DNA of 64,000 bases from Paraburkholderia unamae (GTDB lineage Bacteria; Pseudomonadota; Gammaproteobacteria; Burkholderiales; Burkholderiaceae), in NCBI RefSeq assembly GCF_003268775.1, contig NZ_QLSU01000005.1:248001-312000 (forward strand). Direction: 5' to 3'. The notes beneath the pieces were generated by a model. It saw nothing but the letters and a program-made list of their open reading frames with translations, was not told the origin of the DNA and searched no databases. Below, piece by piece: positions 29,801-38,868 of this stretch. Positions within the stretch are counted from its first letter, which is position 1. Each line of letters begins with the position of its first letter. A program made the translations under genes and the position numbers.

Positions 29801-29825
29801 TCGCGAGCCGCGACAGCAAGTCTCA

Positions 29826-29852
29826 AAGCCCCGCTTCGGCGGGGCTTTTTTT
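29826..29852 (+). terminator. Terminator of ompA
   Basis: Perfect 9-bp stem AAGCCCCGC/GCGGGGCTT, TTCG loop, then a T run, 26 bases after the ompA stop. Confidence 0.95.
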
Positions 29853-30030
29853 ATCCCGCGCCTTACCCTTTTCCACCCTTTTCCCCTCCTTTCATTTCGC
29901 CTGTTTCCGCGCGCGTTTATCATTCCTGAAAGTTTTGCCGTATGGCGTGGCATTTTGCCGCCCTGCGCACCCGCCTATATACTCGGGGTTTATTCTTTCT
30001 GACCCGCACCGCGCTTCAGGCTGCCACGAC

Positions 30031-30729
30031 ATGACGAATGCCGATCCCCACGAGCTACAGAAGTTCAGCGATCTCGCTCATCGCTGGTGGGACCCGAACG
30101 CCGAATTCAAGCCGCTGCACGAACTCAACCCCATTCGCCTTGGCTGGATCGACAGCCACGCGCATCTGCCATCCAAACGCGTGCTCGATATCGGCTGCGG
30201 CGGCGGCATTCTCTCCGAGTCGATGGCGGGGCTTGGCGCCAATGTGAAGGGTATCGACCTGTCGCGCGAAGCGCTCGGCGTGGCCGACCTGCACAGCCTG
30301 GAAAGCGGCGTGACCGTGGACTACGAGTTGATCGCGGCCGAAGCGATCGCCGCGCGAGAGCCCGCGTCGTTCGACGTCGTGACCTGCATGGAAATGCTCG
30401 AACACGTGCCGCAGCCCGCCGAAGTGGTGAAGGCATGCGCGACGCTCGTGAAGCCTGGCGGCTGGGTGTTCTTCTCGACGCTCAATCGCAACGTGAAGTC
30501 CTATCTGCTGGCCGTGATCGGCGCGGAATACATCGCGCAAATGCTGCCCAAGGGCACGCACGATTACGCGCGCTTCATCCGACCCTCGGAGCTTGCCGCG
30601 TTCGCGCGCGAGGCCGGCCTGCGGGTCGCTGAAATCAAGGGCATCACGTATAACCCGCTCACGCGGCACTTCGCGCTTTCGAACGATTCGAGCGTCAACT
30701 ACATGATCGCCTGCCGGCGCGACGCCTGA
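30031..30729 (+). CDS. ubiG: Ubiquinone biosynthesis O-methyltransferase UbiG
   Basis: SAM-dependent methyltransferase that carries out both O-methylations of the ubiquinone ring. 232 residues. It begins [20 protein letters not shown], with the family's [22 protein letters not shown] motif [15 protein letters not shown] and motif [19 protein letters not shown]. The longer open frame from 29935 is rejected because UbiG proteins start near here. gph follows after 52 bases on the same strand, the order found in many beta- and gamma-proteobacteria. Confidence 0.96.
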   Translation: MTNADPHELQKFSDLAHRWWDPNAEFKPLHELNPIRLGWIDSHAHLPSKRVLDIGCGGGILSESMAGLGANVKGIDLSREALGVADLHSLESGVTVDYELIAAEAIAAREPASFDVVTCMEMLEHVPQPAEVVKACATLVKPGGWVFFSTLNRNVKSYLLAVIGAEYIAQMLPKGTHDYARFIRPSELAAFAREAGLRVAEIKGITYNPLTRHFALSNDSSVNYMIACRRDA

Positions 30730-30781
30730 CCGGAAGCCCGCAACGGCGCGCCGCTGGCCGGCGCGCCCTTTCCTGCCCGAC

Positions 30782-31504
30782 ATGAACCCAACCCTCCACG
30801 CTCAACCTGCCGCGGACGGCGGCGCGGCGCTTGCCGCCTGCGACGCCGTGCTATTCGACTTCGACGGCACCCTCGCCGACACGGCACCCGACCTCGCGGC
30901 CGCCGTCAACCAGATGCGCCATGCGCGCGGCCTTGCGCCCACGCCGCTCGAGAAGCTGCGTCCGCTCGCCTCGGCGGGTGCGCGTGGCCTGATCGGCGGC
31001 GCATTCGGCATCGGTCCCGACGATCGGGAGTTCGCCTCGATGCGCGAGGAATTCCTCGCCAACTACGAAGCGAACCTGCGCGTCGAAACGGCGCTCTTCG
31101 CCGGCGTCGACGCGGTGCTCGACGACCTCGACGCGCGCGGCGTGCGCTGGGGCATCGTGACCAACAAGGTCGCGCGCCTGACCGATCCGCTGGTGAAACT
31201 CATGCACCTCGACACGCGCGCGAGCTGCGTGGTGAGCGGCGACACGACCCCCTACTCCAAGCCGCATCCCGCGCCGCTCCTGCACGCGGCCGAGGCGCTC
31301 GGCATTGCGCCGCAGCGCGTGGTGTACGTCGGCGACGACCTGCGCGACGTGCAGGCCGGCGCGGCGGCCGGCATGGCGACGATCGCCGCCGCCTACGGCT
31401 ACTGCGGCAACGACGTGCCGCCCGAGCGCTGGAACGCGCAATATCTCGCCGATACCACCGCGACGCTCCTCGCCCTGCTCCAGCACATCGGCAAAGGCGC
31501 CTGA
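30782..31504 (+). CDS. gph: Phosphoglycolate phosphatase (HAD family)
   Basis: Removes 2-phosphoglycolate formed in DNA repair or photorespiration-like reactions. 240 residues. HAD motif I FDFDGTLADT has nucleophile Asp26 and acid Asp28, motif II is WGIVTNK, the motif III lysine is in PYSKPHP, and motif IV is YVGDDLRDVQAG. It lies directly after ubiG and probably shares its transcript. Close HAD relatives differ in substrate, so the name rests partly on context. Confidence 0.9.
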   Translation: MNPTLHAQPAADGGAALAACDAVLFDFDGTLADTAPDLAAAVNQMRHARGLAPTPLEKLRPLASAGARGLIGGAFGIGPDDREFASMREEFLANYEANLRVETALFAGVDAVLDDLDARGVRWGIVTNKVARLTDPLVKLMHLDTRASCVVSGDTTPYSKPHPAPLLHAAEALGIAPQRVVYVGDDLRDVQAGAAAGMATIAAAYGYCGNDVPPERWNAQYLADTTATLLALLQHIGKGA

Positions 31505-31606
31505 GCGAGCCGTGGCGAAGCCGCGCGGCTTTTGCGCGGCGACAAGCGGCCACCGCGCCAAGCGCCCTTGAAACGGGCGCGGTTCGCCTCATATGGCGAA
31601 CTATGG

Positions 31607-31612
31607 GATAAT
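31607..31612 (+). promoter_or_regulatory. Candidate -10 element of ssrA
   Basis: GATAAT lies 13 bases before the mature tmRNA 5' end. An inverted repeat TTCGCC/GGCGAA (31583-31600) overlaps the expected -35 region. Confidence 0.5.
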
Positions 31613-31625
31613 CGTCCCTCCCTCT

Positions 31626-31995
31626 GGGGCCGACCTGGTTTCGACAGGGGTTATGAAGTAATCAGGGCATGCCGAGGACCCGTCACCTCGTTAATCAATG
31701 GGAAAAACGTAACTGCAAACGACGATACGTTCGCACTGGCAGCCTAAGGGCCGCCGTCCTCTGCCTAGTTCACTGACGGGCTAGCGTCGCAAGACCGGTA
31801 GCAATACCGCCAGAGGTCATTTACGTCAGTTAAGCCTGGGCGGCGTCACGACGCCAAGGTCGAAAATTTAGTGAATCGCCGTAGCGCAGCGTGTTCGTCC
31901 GCGTCGCTGCGGTTAAATCAAATGACAGAACTACGCATGTAGAACTGGTTATGGACTGCTTCTGGACGCGGGTTCGATTCCCGCCGGCTCCACCA
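31626..31995 (+). ncRNA. ssrA: Transfer-messenger RNA (tmRNA)
   Basis: One-piece tmRNA of about 370 bases that rescues stalled ribosomes. The 5' end GGGGCCGACCTGGTTTCGAC and the 3' end GGTTCGATTCCCGCCGGCTC plus CACCA are the universal tRNA-like halves and pair with each other. The tag frame at 31715-31747 encodes ANDDTFALAA and a TAA stop, the form I associate with Burkholderia. Pseudoknot-forming segments lie between. CCA is encoded. A strong terminator follows. Confidence 0.98.
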
Positions 31996-32027
31996 GACAT
32001 TCCCGCTCGTCCCCGACGAGCCGGGCG

Positions 32028-32062
32028 AAACCCCGCTGCCGCAAGGCAGGCGGGGTTTTTTG
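32028..32062 (+). terminator. Terminator of ssrA
   Basis: Stem ACCCCGC/GCGGGGT, extended by an inner TGCC/GGCA pairing, then six T. It lies about 35 bases after the tmRNA 3' end. Confidence 0.9.
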
Positions 32063-32124
32063 TTTCGGGTATCGAGCAGATTGCCGACAACAGCACGGCC
32101 AGCACTCCCCCTTCCGTGCGGCCA

Positions 32125-32162
32125 TAAAAAAACTCGCGACAGCCTTTTCGGGCTTCGCGAGC
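32125..32162 (-). terminator. Terminator of the 88-residue secreted protein gene
   Basis: On the minus strand stem CTCGCGA/TCGCGAG with an inner AGCC/GGCT pairing is followed by seven T, about 50 bases after the stop of the small gene. Confidence 0.85.
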
Positions 32163-32210
32163 TTTTCCCTCCATGCGTCGCAAAAATCGCGCTACGCCGC
32201 GTTCACATCG

Positions 32211-32477
32211 TTAATTGTCCTGCGGGCACTGCAAATTGCAGCCATTCGGATCGCCCATATCGCCACGCTTGCGCGCCGCGGTGGGCTTGCCATGCTGATA
32301 CTTGCCCGTCGGCGCCGAGGCCGCGAACTGCATCTGTGGATGCTCGTTGAACTTGAACTGATCGCTGAGGATGCCGCCGGGGACGCCGGGGGAGTTCTGT
32401 GCGAAAGCAAGGTTGAACGTAGCGAACAACGTCGCGGCCGTGGCGGCTGCGGCACCAACTTTGAGGACGAATTTCAT
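32211..32477 (-). CDS. Small secreted hypothetical protein
   Basis: An 88-residue protein not recognised as any named family. The first 26 residues form a signal peptide (MKFVLKVGAAAATAATLF..., ending AFA). The mature part of about 62 residues is polar, has FKFNEHPQMQF in the middle and ends with two cysteines in PNGCNLQCPQDN, which could form a disulfide. The signal peptide and a dedicated terminator argue for a real gene; the frame open upstream to 32666 is not used. It stands alone between ssrA and the formate dehydrogenase regulator. Confidence 0.7.
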   Translation of the reverse strand: MKFVLKVGAAAATAATLFATFNLAFAQNSPGVPGGILSDQFKFNEHPQMQFAASAPTGKYQHGKPTAARKRGDMGDPNGCNLQCPQDN

Positions 32478-32611
32478 GGGCGATCGGCGCGACGGGCGCG
32501 CATCTGAAACTTGAGAACGAATACGAACTGAAAGTATCACAAAAAGCGCCGAAGTCTGCATCGCCGCCGAATCTATCGATTGCTTTCCATTACAACGGGA
32601 GCGACTACGGC

Positions 32612-33694
32612 TCAGGCCTGCTGCGGGCCGCCCCACGCGGCATCGAGCTCCACCACGTGGCCGCACGCGGCCGGTTCATAGCCCTCCAGCTGAGCAACCG
32701 ACGCGCGAAAGCCTGCGCCGCGCAGCAAAGACAGCACGGTCGCCAGTGGCTCGTGCGCGAGATGACCGCGATCACACGCGAAATAGTAGTCTTCGTCGGC
32801 AATCTCGATGAAATCGAGCCCGAAATGGTGTGCCGCCGGTTCCACGCCGAAGCCTACGTCGGCCATGCCACTCGCCACGAACGCAGCGATCGCCGAATGC
32901 GTGAGCTCCGACGACGCGTAGCCGTTCACGCGCTCGGGATCGACGCCGATGCGCGTGAGCAGCAGGTCGATCAGCATGCGCGTGCCCGAGCCCGGCTGCC
33001 GGTTCACGAAGCGGATATCGCCGCGCGCGAGGTCGGCGAGGCCCTTGACCTGCTTGGGATTGCCGCGCCCGACGAAAAGCCCTTGCTTGCGCTGCGTGAG
33101 ATGGATCAGTACGTGCCGTTGCGGGTCCAGCCAGCTGCGGTAAGCATTCGCGCATGCCGCGCGAAAGTCGCCGCGCGGCAGGTGAAAGCCCGCAAGATCG
33201 CATTCGCCGCGAGCCAGCGCGGTTATCGCATCGGCGCTATCGCGGTACTTGATCTCCACGGGCACCTGGTCGGCGACCAGCGCCGTCACGAGCGCCGCCA
33301 CCGCATAGCCGTGCGACGCATGGATGCGCAGATCCTGCGCGGCGGGCGCGAGCCAGCGGTTCAGATCGCTCGCCACTTCGCTCGCCAGCGCCTCGAGGTT
33401 GCCCTGTAGCCGCTCCCCGCACAGGCGCTGCGAGCGCAGCACCGCCTCGCCCAGTTCGGAGAGCACCGAGCCACGCCCACGCGCCTTCGCGATCAACGCG
33501 CCGCCCAGGCGTTCTTCCACTTCCCGCAAAACGCCCCATGCATGCCGATAGGACAAACCCCTACGTTGCGCGGCCTGCGCAATGCTGCCTTCTTCCGCGA
33601 CGAGCGCAAGCAACGGCACAACGTCCGTCAGGCTTGCCTCGCGGCCGTCCGCGTCGCGCACGACCAGTTGCGCCTGGCATTCCACCTTGATCAT
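32612..33694 (-). CDS. ModE-type HTH / PBP-like regulator of the fds operon
   Basis: A 360-residue two-domain protein. The N-terminus has a ModE/LysR-type winged helix: EEGSIAQAAQRRGLSYRHAW, then a wing with KARGRGSVLSELG. The C-terminal ~230 residues match the periplasmic-binding-protein-like domain found after such helices, with GEGECDLAGFHLPRG-like ligand-site elements (ALARGECDLAGFHLP) and RQPGSGTRMLIDLLL. It is divergent from fdsGBAD across 130 bases, so it most likely controls that operon, perhaps sensing formate, molybdate or cofactor status. The sensing role is inferred. Confidence 0.82.
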   Translation of the reverse strand: MIKVECQAQLVVRDADGREASLTDVVPLLALVAEEGSIAQAAQRRGLSYRHAWGVLREVEERLGGALIAKARGRGSVLSELGEAVLRSQRLCGERLQGNLEALASEVASDLNRWLAPAAQDLRIHASHGYAVAALVTALVADQVPVEIKYRDSADAITALARGECDLAGFHLPRGDFRAACANAYRSWLDPQRHVLIHLTQRKQGLFVGRGNPKQVKGLADLARGDIRFVNRQPGSGTRMLIDLLLTRIGVDPERVNGYASSELTHSAIAAFVASGMADVGFGVEPAAHHFGLDFIEIADEDYYFACDRGHLAHEPLATVLSLLRGAGFRASVAQLEGYEPAACGHVVELDAAWGGPQQA

Positions 33695-33824
33695 TATGAA
33701 GTCATCCTTCCTATTGCGTCCGCCTTACCACGGGCCTATTGTTCGATCAGACAACAAGACAACCGGAGCATAGATGCACACTTTATGAATAACAAGTGCA
33801 TATATGCCCAGGAGAAGCCCCACT
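33695..33824. promoter_or_regulatory. Divergent control region fds regulator / fdsG
   Basis: This 130-base gap is AT-rich and holds several symmetric elements: TTGTT/AACAA arms at 33739-33757, ATGCAC/GTGCAT arms at 33774-33801 with a 16-base spacer, and the palindrome GCATATATGC at 33798-33807. AGGAGA at 33810 is the fdsG ribosome site. They are candidate operators for the divergent regulator. Confidence 0.45.
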
Positions 33825-34358
33825 ATGGAAGAGACAACCGTGACAACCGTTCGCACGCCGGACGATCTCGTTCGGCGTCACGTGCAGCCAGGCCGCACCT
33901 TGCTTGCCATCCTGCACGCGATCCAGGACGAAGCCGGCTTCGTGCCGTCGTCCGCCGTCGCGCCGCTCGCGAAAGCGCTCAATCTTTCGCGCGCCGAAGT
34001 GCATGGCGTGATCACCTACTACCACCACTTCCGCACCGCGCCGCCCGCGCCGGTCACCGTGCAGCTGTGCCGCGCCGAAGCGTGCCGCAGCATGGGCAGC
34101 GAGGCGCTGGCGCAGCACGTCGAAGCGCATACCGGCTGCCGTTTCGGACAACACGGTCACGACGGCGAGCATGCGCATGCGCACGATGGCCCGGTCGCGC
34201 TGGAGTCGGTTTACTGTCTCGGCCAATGCGCGCTCTCGCCCGCCATGATGATTAACGGCACGCTGCACGCAAAAGTGACCCCGCAAAAGTTCGACAAGCT
34301 CTTGGCTGCTGCACTCGCCACTGTCGCCGCCGTCGCCCGCACCGAGGAGGCCGCATGA
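33825..34358 (+). CDS. fdsG: NAD-dependent formate dehydrogenase gamma subunit
   Basis: [2Fe-2S] subunit related to NuoE. 177 residues. The thioredoxin-like cluster ligands are Cys82 and Cys87 (QLCRAEACRSMG) and Cys131 and Cys135 (YCLGQCALSP). Between the two pairs lies a His-rich stretch at about 110-121 (HGHDGEHAHAHD) not expected in this family (see findings). NLSRAEVHGVITYYHHFR matches FdsG. The start follows AGGAGA, seven codons inside the longest frame. It overlaps fdsB by four bases (ATGA) and is the first gene of fdsGBAD. Confidence 0.93.
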   Translation: MEETTVTTVRTPDDLVRRHVQPGRTLLAILHAIQDEAGFVPSSAVAPLAKALNLSRAEVHGVITYYHHFRTAPPAPVTVQLCRAEACRSMGSEALAQHVEAHTGCRFGQHGHDGEHAHAHDGPVALESVYCLGQCALSPAMMINGTLHAKVTPQKFDKLLAAALATVAAVARTEEAA

Positions 34359-35914
34359 CACGCGTCTATGTTCCCCGCGACTCCTCGGCGCTTGCACTCG
34401 GCGCAGATGCCATCGCCGAAGCGATCGAACGCGAAGCCGCCGCGCGTGGCGCGAGCATCGAACTCGTGCGCAACGGCTCGCGCGGCCTGCTCTATCTCGA
34501 ACCGCTCGTCGAGGTCGAAACGGCCGATGGCCGCGTCGGCTACGCAAACGTCGAAGCCGACGAAGTGGCTGCGCTCTTCGACGCCGGTTTCCTGCAAGGC
34601 GGCCAGCACGCGCGCAGCGTCGGCCTCGTCGAACAGATCCCGTATCTGCGCAAACAGCAACGTCTGACGTTCGCACGCATCGGCATCACCGATCCGCTTT
34701 CCACCGACGACTATGTTGCTCACGGCGGGCTCGAAGGATTGCGCAACGCGTTGAAGATGACCGGCGCCGATATCTGCGAAGCGCTCGTCGAGTCCGGCCT
34801 GCGCGGCCGAGGCGGCGCGGCGTTCCCGGCCGGCATCAAGTGGCGCACCGTCGCGAACACGTTTGCCGACCAGAAGTACATCGTCTGCAATGCCGACGAA
34901 GGCGATTCGGGCACGTTCTCCGACCGCCTCGTCATGGAAAGCGATCCGTACGTGCTGATCGAAGGCATGACGATCGCGGGCATCGCGGTGGGCGCCACTG
35001 TCGGCCATATTTACGTGCGCAGCGAGTATCCGCATTCGATCGCGGCGCTCGAAGAAGCCATCCGGCGCGCACGCGCGGCAGGCTGGCTCGGCGACGACGT
35101 GCTCGGCAGCGGCAAGCGCTTCGAGCTGTTCGTGGCCAAGGGCGCGGGCGCCTATGTGTGCGGTGAAGAAACGGCGCTGCTCGAATCGCTCGAAGGCAAA
35201 CGCGGCATCGTGCGCGCGAAGCCCCCGCTGCCCGCGCTCGCCGGTTTGTACGGCAAGCCCACTGTCATCAACAACGTCATCACGCTCGCCACGGTGCCGA
35301 TCATCTTTGCCAGGGGCGCGGCGTTCTACAAGGACTTCGGCATGGGCCGCTCGCGCGGCACGCTGCCGTTCCAGCTTGCGGGCAACATCGCGCGCGGCGG
35401 GCTCGTCGAGCTTGCGTTCGGCGTGACGCTGCGCGAACTGATGGTCGACTACGGCGGCGGCACCGCCAGCGGCCGTCCGGCGCGCGCCGTGCAGGTGGGC
35501 GGGCCGCTCGGCACCTATCTGCCCGAAAGCCAGTGGGACATTCCCATGGACTACGAAGCGTATGCGGCAGTGGGCGCGGTCGTGGGCCACGGCGGCCTCG
35601 TCGTGCACGACGACACGTCGAATCTCGCCGAACTCGCGCAATACGCCATGGAGTTCTGCACGCTCGAATCGTGCGGCAAGTGCACGCCCTGCCGCATCGG
35701 CTCGACGCGCGGCGTCGAGGTGATCGCGAAGATCCGCAAGGGCGACACGTCGGAGAAGCAGGTCACGCTGCTGCGCGATCTCTGCGACACGATGGTATCC
35801 GGGTCGCTGTGCGCGATGGGCGGTATGACGCCCTACCCCGTGATCTCCGCGCTCAACCATTTCCCTGAAGATTTCGGTCTCGAATCTGTCGCGCAACACG
35901 CGGCAAACGCCTGA
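34355..35914 (+). CDS. fdsB: NAD-dependent formate dehydrogenase beta subunit
   Basis: Diaphorase subunit carrying FMN, the NAD site and one [4Fe-4S] cluster. 519 residues: an N-terminal thioredoxin-like part, then a NuoF-like body with the FMN/NADH loop RGRGGAAFPAGIKW near residue 150, NADEGDSGTFSDR near 182 and GAGAYVCGEETALLESLEG near 265. The cluster motif ESCGKCTPCRIGSTRG lies near residue 437. GAGGAGG precedes the ATG within fdsG. It passes electrons from FdsA to NAD. Confidence 0.96.
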   Translation: MTRVYVPRDSSALALGADAIAEAIEREAAARGASIELVRNGSRGLLYLEPLVEVETADGRVGYANVEADEVAALFDAGFLQGGQHARSVGLVEQIPYLRKQQRLTFARIGITDPLSTDDYVAHGGLEGLRNALKMTGADICEALVESGLRGRGGAAFPAGIKWRTVANTFADQKYIVCNADEGDSGTFSDRLVMESDPYVLIEGMTIAGIAVGATVGHIYVRSEYPHSIAALEEAIRRARAAGWLGDDVLGSGKRFELFVAKGAGAYVCGEETALLESLEGKRGIVRAKPPLPALAGLYGKPTVINNVITLATVPIIFARGAAFYKDFGMGRSRGTLPFQLAGNIARGGLVELAFGVTLRELMVDYGGGTASGRPARAVQVGGPLGTYLPESQWDIPMDYEAYAAVGAVVGHGGLVVHDDTSNLAELAQYAMEFCTLESCGKCTPCRIGSTRGVEVIAKIRKGDTSEKQVTLLRDLCDTMVSGSLCAMGGMTPYPVISALNHFPEDFGLESVAQHAANA

Positions 35915-35927
35915 ACGAGGAACCACC

Positions 35928-38864
35928 ATGTCCGACACGCTCATGTCCCAAGCCGGTGGTTGCGGTTCCGGCAATTGCGCCTGCAAATCAGCGGCGATGA
36001 AGCAGCGCTCGCCCTTCGACGACACCGATTTCGGCACGCCGCTGCGTCATGCCGACGTGGACGTCACGCTCGAAATCGACGGTCAAAGCGTCACGGTGCC
36101 GGCCGGCACTTCGGTGATGCGCGCCTCCGTCGAGGCCGGCATCAACGTGCCCAAGCTCTGCGCGACCGACTCGCTCGAACCGTTCGGCTCCTGCCGCCTG
36201 TGCCTCGTCGAAATCGAAGGCCGCCGCGGCTACCCGGCTTCGTGCACGACGCCCGTCGAAGCAGGCATGAAGGTGCGCACGCAAAGCGACCGCCTGCAAA
36301 AGCTGCGCCGCAACGTGATGGAGCTCTACATCTCCGATCACCCGCTCGACTGTCTCACCTGCCCCGCCAACGGCGACTGCGAGTTGCAGGACATGGCGGG
36401 CGTGACCGGCCTGCGCGAAGTGCGCTACGGCTTTGACGGCGCCAATCACCTCAAGGACAAGAAGGACGAATCGAATCCGTACTTCACCTACGACCCGTCG
36501 AAGTGCATCGTCTGCAATCGGTGCGTGCGCGCGTGTGAAGAAACGCAAGGCACCTTCGCGCTGACCATCGCCGGGCGCGGTTTCGAATCGCGCGTCGCGG
36601 CCGGCGCGAGCGAGGCGTTCATGGACTCCGAGTGCGTGTCGTGCGGCGCGTGCGTGGCCGCCTGCCCGACCGCCACGTTGCAGGAAAAGACCGTCGTGAT
36701 GCTGGGCCAGGCCGAGCACTCGGTCGTGACGACCTGCGCGTATTGCGGCGTGGGTTGCTCGTTCAAGGCCGAGATGAAGGGCAATGAAGTCGTGCGCATG
36801 GTGCCGCACAAGAACGGCCAGGCCAACGAGGGCCACGCCTGCGTGAAGGGCCGCTTCGCATGGGGCTACGCCACGCACAAGGACCGCATCAAGAAGCCGA
36901 TGATCCGCGCGAAGATCACCGACCCGTGGCGCGAAGTGAGCTGGGAAGAAGCGATCAACTACGCCGCGAGCGAGTTCCGCCGCATCCAGGCAAAGCATGG
37001 GCGCGATTCGATCGGCGGCATCACCTCGTCGCGCTGCACGAACGAGGAAACGTACCTCGTGCAGAAGCTGGTGCGCGCCGCGTTCGGCAACAACAACGTC
37101 GACACCTGCGCGCGCGTGTGCCACTCGCCCACGGGCTACGGCCTGAAGACGACGCTCGGCGAATCGGCGGGCACGCAGACCTTCGCCTCCGTCGATCACT
37201 CGGACGTGATCATGGTGATCGGCGCGAATCCGACCGACGGCCACCCGGTGTTCGGCTCGCGCCTGAAGCGGCGCGTGCGCGAGGGCGCGAAGCTGATCGT
37301 CGTCGATCCGCGCCGCATCGACATCGTCGACACCGCGCACGTGAAGGCCGAGCATCACCTGCAACTGCGCCCCGGCACCAACGTCGCGATGGTCAACTCG
37401 CTCGCGCACGTGATCGTCACCGAAGGGCTCGTCAATGAGTCGTTCGTGGCCGAGCGCTGCGAAACGCGCGCGTTCGAGCAATGGCGCGATTTCGTCTCGC
37501 TGCCGGAAAACTCGCCGGAAGCGATGGCCGAAGTGACCGGCGTGCCCGCCGAGCAGGTTCGCGCCGCCGCGCGCCTCTACGCGCAGCAAGGCAACTCGGC
37601 GATCTACTACGGCCTCGGCGTCACGGAACACGCACAAGGCTCGACGATGGTGATGGGCATCGCCAACCTCGCGATGGCCACGGGCAACATCGGCCGCGAA
37701 GGCGTGGGCGTGAATCCGCTGCGCGGCCAGAACAACGTGCAGGGTTCGTGCGACATGGGCTCGTTCCCGCACGAACTGCCGGGCTATCGTCACGTGGGCG
37801 ACAGCACGACGCGCGCGCTCTTCGAGGACGCATGGAACGTCGCGCTGCAAAGCGAGCCGGGCCTGCGCATTCCGAACATGTTCGAGGCGGCGCTCGACGG
37901 CACCTTCATGGGCCTTTATTGCCAGGGCGAAGACATCGTCCAGTCCGACCCGAACACGCAGCACGTGGCGGCCGCGCTTTCGTCGATGGAATGCATCGTC
38001 GTGCAGGACATCTTCCTGAACGAAACGGCGAAGTACGCGCATGTGCTGCTGCCGGGTTCGTCGTTCCTCGAAAAGGACGGCACCTTCACCAACGCCGAGC
38101 GCCGCATCTCGCGCGTGCGCAAGGTCATGCCGCCGATCGCCGGCTACGCGGACTGGGAAGCGACGATCCTGCTCTCGCGCGCGCTCGGCTACGAGATGGA
38201 CTACACGCATCCGTCGCAGATCATGGACGAGATCGCGCGCCTCACGCCCACGTTCCACGGTGTCTCGTACAAGAAGATCGACGAGATGGGCAGCATCCAG
38301 TGGCCGTGCAACGAGGCCGCACCCGAGGGCACGCCGATCATGCATATCGACGAGTTCGTGCGCGGCAAGGGCAAGTTCGTCATCACGAAGTTCATCGCCT
38401 CGCCGGAGAAGGTCACGCGCCGCTTCCCGCTCCTGCTCACGACGGGCCGCATCCTCTCGCAGTACAACGTGGGCGCGCAAACGCGCCGCACCGAGAACTC
38501 GCGCTGGCACGAGGAGGACCGTCTGGAGATCCATCCGGTGGACGCCGAAGACCGCGGCATTCGCGACGGCGACTGGGTGGGGATCGAATCGCGTGCCGGG
38601 CACACGGTGCTGCGCGCGCAGGTCAGCACGCGCATGCAGCCGGGCGTGGTCTACACGACGTTCCATTTCCCCGAGTCGGGTGCGAACGTCATCACCACGG
38701 ATGCCTCGGACTGGGCCACGAACTGCCCCGAGTACAAGGTGACGGCCGTGCAGGTGAGCCACGTGCAGCAGCCCTCGGAATGGCAGCGCGAGTACTCGCG
38801 CTTCAACACGACCCAGCTCGAACTGCTGAGCAAGCGCGAACCGCTTACCACTTCAGGGAAATAA
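35928..38864 (+). CDS. fdsA: NAD-dependent formate dehydrogenase alpha (molybdenum) subunit
   Basis: Catalytic subunit oxidising formate to CO2 at a bis-MGD molybdenum centre. 978 residues. N-terminal [2Fe-2S] ligands are Cys78, 89, 92 and 106. The His/Cys cluster is HPLDCLTCPANGDC (His138, Cys142, 145, 151). Two ferredoxin-type [4Fe-4S] motifs follow, CIVCNRCVRAC and CVSCGACVAAC, and then the MGD-domain cluster CAYCGVGC. The molybdenum ligand is Cys398 in RVCHSPTGYG, so this is a non-seleno enzyme with adjacent His399. The C-terminal dinucleotide-binding domain contains TTGRILSQYNVGAQTRR. It lies 13 bases after fdsB. Confidence 0.97.
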   Translation: MSDTLMSQAGGCGSGNCACKSAAMKQRSPFDDTDFGTPLRHADVDVTLEIDGQSVTVPAGTSVMRASVEAGINVPKLCATDSLEPFGSCRLCLVEIEGRRGYPASCTTPVEAGMKVRTQSDRLQKLRRNVMELYISDHPLDCLTCPANGDCELQDMAGVTGLREVRYGFDGANHLKDKKDESNPYFTYDPSKCIVCNRCVRACEETQGTFALTIAGRGFESRVAAGASEAFMDSECVSCGACVAACPTATLQEKTVVMLGQAEHSVVTTCAYCGVGCSFKAEMKGNEVVRMVPHKNGQANEGHACVKGRFAWGYATHKDRIKKPMIRAKITDPWREVSWEEAINYAASEFRRIQAKHGRDSIGGITSSRCTNEETYLVQKLVRAAFGNNNVDTCARVCHSPTGYGLKTTLGESAGTQTFASVDHSDVIMVIGANPTDGHPVFGSRLKRRVREGAKLIVVDPRRIDIVDTAHVKAEHHLQLRPGTNVAMVNSLAHVIVTEGLVNESFVAERCETRAFEQWRDFVSLPENSPEAMAEVTGVPAEQVRAAARLYAQQGNSAIYYGLGVTEHAQGSTMVMGIANLAMATGNIGREGVGVNPLRGQNNVQGSCDMGSFPHELPGYRHVGDSTTRALFEDAWNVALQSEPGLRIPNMFEAALDGTFMGLYCQGEDIVQSDPNTQHVAAALSSMECIVVQDIFLNETAKYAHVLLPGSSFLEKDGTFTNAERRISRVRKVMPPIAGYADWEATILLSRALGYEMDYTHPSQIMDEIARLTPTFHGVSYKKIDEMGSIQWPCNEAAPEGTPIMHIDEFVRGKGKFVITKFIASPEKVTRRFPLLLTTGRILSQYNVGAQTRRTENSRWHEEDRLEIHPVDAEDRGIRDGDWVGIESRAGHTVLRAQVSTRMQPGVVYTTFHFPESGANVITTDASDWATNCPEYKVTAVQVSHVQQPSEWQREYSRFNTTQLELLSKREPLTTSGK

Positions 38865-38868
38865 GGCG

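Noticed and set aside
31532..31747. Open frame ending in the sequence ANDDTFALAA
   Set aside because: The last codons are the tmRNA tag reading frame; the rest is ssrA promoter and RNA body, not a separate gene.
35988..38762. 924-codon open frame on the strand opposite fdsA
   Set aside because: It mirrors fdsA codons exactly in a GC-rich gene, is His/Arg/Ala-rich and resembles no protein. fdsA carries all expected cluster and cofactor motifs.
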